Source: Neofusicoccum parvum
Taxonomy: Eukaryota; Ascomycota; Dothideomycetes; Botryosphaeriales; Botryosphaeriaceae
Reading direction: 5' to 3'
DNA: 64,000 bases
Assembly: GCA_020912385.1 (NCBI GenBank)
Contig: CP087213.1
Span: forward strand, 1,178,001-1,242,000
Positions 58,601 to 64,000 of this stretch are shown in pieces. Numbering within the stretch: position 1 is the stretch's first letter; each line of letters starts with the position of its first letter. Made by a program: the position numbers and the translations under genes. The notes below the pieces were generated by a model. That model was not told the DNA's origin. It saw only the letters and a list, made by a program, of their open reading frames with translations, and did not search any database.

Positions 58601-60826
58601 TGACAAGGTCTCCAGGATCAACACCAGTCTTCAAACAAGTATCGATCCACGAGACACGGGGTAAAAGTTGAGGCCGAGCGAGCACCAGTAGATTGACCAG
58701 TTGTGATCGCAGCGCGGAGTCGTCTATAGTAGCTTCGATGGCTTTTCGTTCTTCTGGGGTCAGGCAAATCGCGCGCAGGGCGAGATAAAGCTCGTTGTTG
58801 CCGGTTTTCGAACTCGTTGCGGCGGTGTCTTTCTCGTTTAACTCGACGTTCCGACGCCATTGCCACAGGCCATTGATGATGATGTGCGCAATACGTGCAG
58901 GATGACGAGCGTATGCCTTCGAAAGGGTTCGTATTGCTTCTTGCCGCACGCTTGGCGCAATACCAGCGGCTGACGTGAAGTAGATGAACGCTTGCGACCA
59001 CGCTTCTTCAATCGCCGGATCCTCTTTACCTTCGGCAATCGTGTCAGTCACCGACGCCAGCGCGCGAAGGCCCCATGTCAAATCTTCCTCGGCGGTGAGC
59101 TTGGAGTACACTCTGTGGTTGAGTAAGAAAGAAGGCTTTGGTTCCGCCATCAAGACGTTCTTGGCGATCGAGGCCTTCGCGAGCGCAGCTTTGACCTTCT
59201 CATCTTCGATTGTGCTCCATTTCGAGAGACCGAAGGCGGTTGCAATGTAGGCAACCGTGACAAGACCACTTTGCACAGCTGGAATTGGGTTCTTGATTAC
59301 CTCTTGCCAAGAATCAAATAGTTTTTGCACCACGACCTGGACAAAAGATGCAACGCCTGCCTGCTTGGTCTGCTCGTGGTCGAGGGTCCAGAGGAGCTCC
59401 CCAATTCGTAGAGACCAAAGTCGCCTCACCGACGGCCGCTTGTCGCCGAGACCCTTGACAAACGAATCTGTCACAGAAGATTCTGCCGCACCTCCGGTGG
59501 TGAGAGCAAAGGCCAGGTGCTTGGAGATGGCACGAGTCTCCGCTCCAACAGCCACCTCGTTAGGTTCCTTGATCGCCACAGGTCCAAGACCTGCGGGTAT
59601 CTTCTTGGCAAGCGCCTCAGAGCTTTTCAGGGCAATGAGCATCTGTGCGTGGATGGTTTTCTGTTCTGCCACCGTGACCTTTCCTTGCTTCAAAGGGTTG
59701 AGGATCTCGTCGGCGACCTTGTCTAAAATCGAGTCGTCGGCAGAGCGAGAGGCAATGGCTTCGAATGTTGATAGAGCGCCCGACCTGATGGTGGCGTTTG
59801 TGGACTTGACACTTGATAGGAGAGGCTTCAAGAGGTTCTTCTGAAGTACCTCTGACAGGTCTATGCTCTGGGGGAGAGAGCGCAGCATCGGAGCAAGAAG
59901 CCCATTGAGAACGACCTCGGGCGCTCTCAGCAACGCCTTCTCGACAGGAGGAATTATTTCCTTCTGAAGATCGTCCAGTGTCGTGAAGACACTGAAGAAA
60001 TCATACAAGCCGTTTGTGATGTGCTCAGGAAGGGCAGTCTTGGAACCAACAAGCTCTCGCACGTAGTATGTGTAGTAGTCCTTCTTCTTCTCGGCCAGCA
60101 CGGGCTCGGCGGCAGGAATCCGCGAGCAAACTCCAGCAATAACGCCCAAGAAAACAGCGTTGCGCGTGGTAGGGGACGCGCCCTTGGCGGTCAATGCTGC
60201 CACAGAAGCGTGGATGGCATCCTTGCCGATGCTCTCAGCCTTGAACACGCGACGGAGGGCGCGGCGAGTGACAACCAGCGCCGAATGCTTCAGCCCCTCA
60301 CGACTAGCAGAGCCCATACACGACTCGAGAAGGAGAGCGTCGGCCGAAACCACCTGGAGCCCATATTTATTCCACAGGTTATCGTGAGCTCCGAGCTCCT
60401 GCAGCAGAACCGAGCACCATTCGACGAGACTGAAGACGTTGGCGGCGGCGACGCTGGATTTGGCAGACTCGGCTTGCAGGAATTTGGCAATTCCACCGAT
60501 CAATTCTTCGGCTATTGGGCTCGCGGAGGCGGCGCGGAGGCATTGGTGGACGGCCTGGCGAGAAGGGCGGTCGATGTAGAGCGGATACGTGTCGAACAGG
60601 GCGAGGAGGACGCCTTTCGCGGCGCCGGGGGCGAGGGCTGCTCAGCGGTCAGCGGGCTTCGGGCGGGCGAGGGAATTGGAGGGCGGCAGCACGCACTGCT
60701 GTCACGCAGCTGCTGCTCCACCACACGCAGCTTGGCGATGCGGCGCTTGGTCGAGCTGGACAGGACGTCCTTGCGCAGGTCTATCAGGTCAAGACCCTGC
60801 GCGCCGTTGGTCTTGACCTCCGCCAT
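52624..60826 (-). CDS. GCN1: eIF2alpha kinase activator Gcn1
   Basis: Very large HEAT-repeat protein that binds ribosomes and Gcn2 and is required for eIF2alpha phosphorylation during amino-acid starvation. Exons 60826-60697, 60637-58554, 58499-53801 and 53747-52624 give about 2678 residues; yeast Gcn1 is 2672. Helical HEAT repeats run almost throughout. The eEF3-like middle is visible as RRGAAYGLAGIVRGKGLVLL and DEQQWRSKKGACDSLGAMAY, and the later Gcn2-binding region follows. The last join gives VKAAILYTLNNLLEKIPTFL, a conserved stretch. Introns are 54-59 nt. It is divergent from the RNA helicase gene, with 249 bp between start codons. Confidence 0.97.
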
Positions 60827-61075
60827 GGCTGCAAAACAAACGCGGGGCTTTGGTGCGCAGAGGGGGCTGCGCGGGTGAGGTGGGTGGTCAGATTTACGCG
60901 GGTGCAGATCTTGAGGCCCTGCCGGGCGATGACATCGCCGCGTCCATGCGCCCAAACTGGCGGCCACCTGCACCCAAGCCCCGCGCCCTCTCGCAAACGC
61001 TGCCAAATCCCACCTCCGCCGCCGCCGGGCCCTTCTCACTGCGCAGGCCCACCCTGCCCCTCCACGCCGCCCTGC
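60827..61075. promoter_or_regulatory. Bidirectional promoter, GCN1 / RNA helicase
   Basis: 249 bp separate the two divergent start codons, so both promoters and leaders share this GC-rich segment. No TATA box on either strand. Confidence 0.65.
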
Positions 61076-64000
61076 ATGGCGCCCAAGAAGAAGAAGAAGC
61101 CCGCCGCCAACCCTGCGCGCGCCGTCGCCACCACCTCGATCGCCAGCAAGCCCAAGGTCGACAAGAAGCTCGACTCCACCGATGCTTCCGAGACGGGCAG
61201 TGTGGCCACCGCCGCCACGCCTGTTACGTCTAGCGACGCAGCCCCGTCGCCTGCCGGAGCCGCCCCTGCGCCCCGAGAGCTGCACCAGCTCAGTCCCGAG
61301 GAGCTGGAGCAGCAGTTGGAGCGCAACGAGCTTCAGCTTCTGGTCGAGAAACATGCGCAGAAGGTGCGGAAAGAGTCGGCTCGCCACATCTCCAGGATCC
61401 AGACGGACCGCCGTGTGCTGCGCACCCAGGCCCAGTATCTGCCCACCCGCGAGTGGCTGCCGGAAGATCTCATGCTCCAGATCCTGGACCTGATCAAAGA
61501 TGAGATAAACGAAGAATTTTCTTCCCCGGAGCACAAGTACTCCATCCGCAGCCTCTCCGAGGAAGATGCCATCCTCCGCCTGTGGACCTTGAGCCAGACC
61601 CTTGTCGATATGGGCTTCTCCAAGGAGAGGGTCCGCCAGATGCTGGTCCTAATTTGCCGGAACCCACCGCCTCTGGAGGGGAATGCACAGATCTGGGGAC
61701 TCCAAGAGAGCATGGATTGGTTCGCCGTCAACTGCCCTCCGGATGAACTCCCGCCCTACGAAAGCCAGGCCATCCCGCAAGGATTCGATACCAATAGTTC
61801 TTCAAGATCTAGTAAGTTTGGCCATTTCATATTTCCTTCCCTTTGACACCAACCTTGTCCACTGTCATCGATTTTTACTTTTCGGACCCATCACATGGAG
61901 CCATACTCGTGGAGACGTGGAATTCGGAACCGCTACGACAAGGAAAGGCCAGTCTTGCTACACATCGTCGTGAGAAAACCAACGTGGTTCTGTCGAACAG
62001 ACTCTTGAGCCAAGACACAGTTTACTGTACCATTTTGGATGAGCAACCCAGCGGACCGGGACCTTTTTGTCTGCTAGATGCCGCTCCACGTCTACCGTCG
62101 AGCCTCATAGCTGCGTACTACGGGATTTATCAATCCCCCTCTCGTTTTCCGTTATTCTTTTACAAGTCATCGCTCTTTCGCGCCTTGCTATCTTCCATGA
62201 ACTTCCCTTCTTAAATGCTAATAGTTGCCTAATCAGACTCTCCAAAGCGTTCAGAAACGCCAGCGTCTGAGCGGCCCAATGGCTCCAGAAGGCAGCCGGT
62301 TCAACCCCAAACAGAAAGCAATAGCCCAGTTCAGGCTGGAGAGGACTTTGAAGTCAGCGATCTGGACAGTGACATGGAACCAGATCAGTTACTCGAGACT
62401 TATCTTAATGTCAAGTCACGCTTATTTCAAATTGATCCGGATCTTGTTGCTACATCGAACTCTCGCTCGAAGACCAGTAAGAAATCTCGCGGTCCCCAGC
62501 AGGTGGCTCCTCCATCTGCAGGCGCACTAAAGCTACAGAAGAAGCTTAAGCAGATCGAATCTGATGCTTTATTCGACCAACGCGAGGCCGATGAAAAGTG
62601 GGCATCGAAGCGCATAGAATTAGTTCGAGAAGCACCCGGTAAACCGCGCTCGAAGCGCACTAAGGAAACCAAAGCGGAAGATCCAGAAAGCCCAGTAGAG
62701 CCAGAGTCGACCACTGCTAGTGCTGCTGATGATATCATGCGGCAAGCTGCTATGGACGGTGATGTCCTAGCGCAAGAAACGGACGATGATGACGGTCTTC
62801 TCGGCGAGATGTTCACGGCTGAACCTGGAGAGAGCCAGCCTGCAGCCGCCGGTAGCTCTGGAGACTCCGGATCAGTCACCATACGTGATTTTGGTAAATA
62901 TACAGGCATGAGCCCACGCCGCGTATTAGAAGAGGCCTGTCGCGCAAGGTTTGTTGGCTCATTTCATTCAATAGCTGTTTGGTCGGTATACTTATCTTTC
63001 CTACAGAGACTCCGGTGCGCGTCTGACCTTCAAGCACGTTTCGCCTACAACCTATTCTAGCCGTCACTCAGTAACCATAACTTGGTCAAAAGACCAGGAA
63101 CCCACCAACGCATCTGCTGTTCAAGACATTATATGCGAGGCGCGACCAAGGTCTACTACCTTCACCATGATCAACGTAGCAACTCCGGGTACCCAACAGA
63201 GTGAGGCTTACATCTCTGTTGTGGCACTCTTCTTAATCTTCTCTATTTCCTCGAAAGAAGAAAAGGTTTACATGAGGCTGCCGCCGACCTGGAGAGATCT
63301 CTGGGCAGAATTCGCCGAAGTCCAGAAGAGCCTCGCGGATGATAAGGATCGAGAGATTGTCAAAGACCTACGCAGTATTGTTCAGGAGCAAGTCGAAAGA
63401 GAAGACGAGGATGGCGTTGTACTGATAAACGGTTTCAAGAAGCGTGGGAAGGGTGCATCGGAAGACAACAGAGACTCGGATCTCCCAATACGGGCCAACG
63501 AAGCCAACGAAAATAGCTCGGAGCGGCTGATGGAGATGTGGAAGCGAAAGACCTCCACTCCCTCATATCAACGCATGCTTGCTACGAGGTCGCAACTGCC
63601 CATGGCCCATTTCCGGGATGCTGCACTATCGGCCATTGAACGAAATCAGGTGGTCATCCTCTGCGGAGAAACTGGATGTGGCAAGAGTACCCAGCTGCCA
63701 GCATTCATCCTCGAACACGAGCTGTCCAACGGTCGTCCCTGCAAAGTCTATTGCACCGAGCCCCGCCGTATCTCTGCGATCTCTCTAGCGCAACGTGTCA
63801 GCGAAGAGCTCGGTGAGAATAAGAACGACGTTGGGACTGCTCGCTCCTTGGTTGGATATGCTATCCGTTTGGAGTCCCATATCGCAGCATCAACACGCTT
63901 GGTCTATGCTACGGTTGGTATTGTACTTCGAATGCTTGAATCTTCCAAAGGATTAAACGACGTTACACATCTTGTTATTGACGAGGTCCACGAGAGGAGG
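61076..64000 (+). CDS. DEAH-box RNA helicase (DHX29/YLR419W-like), 3' part outside window
   Basis: ATP-dependent RNA helicase of the DExH family; yeast YLR419W and animal DHX29 relatives act on translation. Exons 61076-61811, 62237-62948 and 63007 to the window edge. The N-terminus is lysine-rich (MAPKKKKKPAANPAR); a UBA-like helical segment follows around 175-205 (LVDMGFSKERVRQMLVLIC). The second exon carries acidic disordered sequence, the third leads into the helicase core: GETGCGKSTQLPAF (Walker A, about 704), TEPRRISAISLAQRVSEEL (motif Ia), TRLVYATVGIVLRML (Ib-like) and the DEVHERR motif II near 808, where the window ends. The first intron is 425 nt, much longer than most others here. 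The rest of the core and C-terminal OB domain are not visible. Confidence 0.93.

Overview
The window is nuclear DNA of a filamentous ascomycete (Pezizomycotina). Genes are compact and mostly interrupted by one to five short introns of about 45-75 nt, with GTAAGT/GTACGT-like donors and CTAAC/CTGAC-like branch sites. Codons are GC-rich, and the gene set is fungal: sterol glucosyltransferase of the ATG26 type, HAM1-like protein, Vac7-like protein, Wee1 kinase, Ayg1-like hydrolase, SAGA subunits. No bacterial operons, CRISPR arrays, rRNA genes or convincing tRNA genes were seen. The class of fungus cannot be fixed from this sequence alone.

Layout. 1-736: left-truncated 2EXR protein (minus). 2764-4827: malic enzyme (minus). 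6297-8573: HAM1-like protein (plus). 10581-14978: sterol 3-beta-glucosyltransferase (minus). 16822-18251: PRISE-like short-chain reductase (minus). 19090-20065: diphthine synthase DPH5 (minus), divergent from SPT3 (plus, 20388-21766). 22449-23337: secreted Pro-rich protein with a Cys-rich tail whose second exon is easily missed. 24914-28313: Vac7-like vacuolar membrane protein (minus). 29875-33476: Wee1 kinase (minus). 33477-37416: a long gene-free stretch. 37417-38969: Ayg1-like hydrolase (minus). 40258-41460: F-box-like protein (minus). 43579-45166: hexokinase (plus). 45695-46183: DUF1203 protein (minus). 46650-50436: the most accessory-looking part, with an F-box/LRR-like remnant, a small secreted six-cysteine protein and a solo LTR with a 5-bp target-site duplication. 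50437-52078: SAGA subunit ADA1/HFI1 (minus). 52624-60826: GCN1 (minus), sharing a 249-bp divergent promoter with a DEAH-box RNA helicase that runs off the right edge.

Most genes are core housekeeping: central carbon metabolism (malic enzyme, hexokinase), translation and its control (DPH5, GCN1, helicase), SAGA-dependent transcription (SPT3, ADA1), cell cycle (Wee1), and membrane or vacuole lipid biology (sterol glucosyltransferase, Vac7-like, HAM1-like). They do not form one pathway. I found no clear new multi-gene system. The best leads are the two secreted cysteine-rich proteins, which only reach an even cysteine count when small exons are joined, the solo LTR next to a gene remnant, and the candidate bidirectional promoters. 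All exon joins were worked out by hand from splice signals and reading frame and have no transcript support here.
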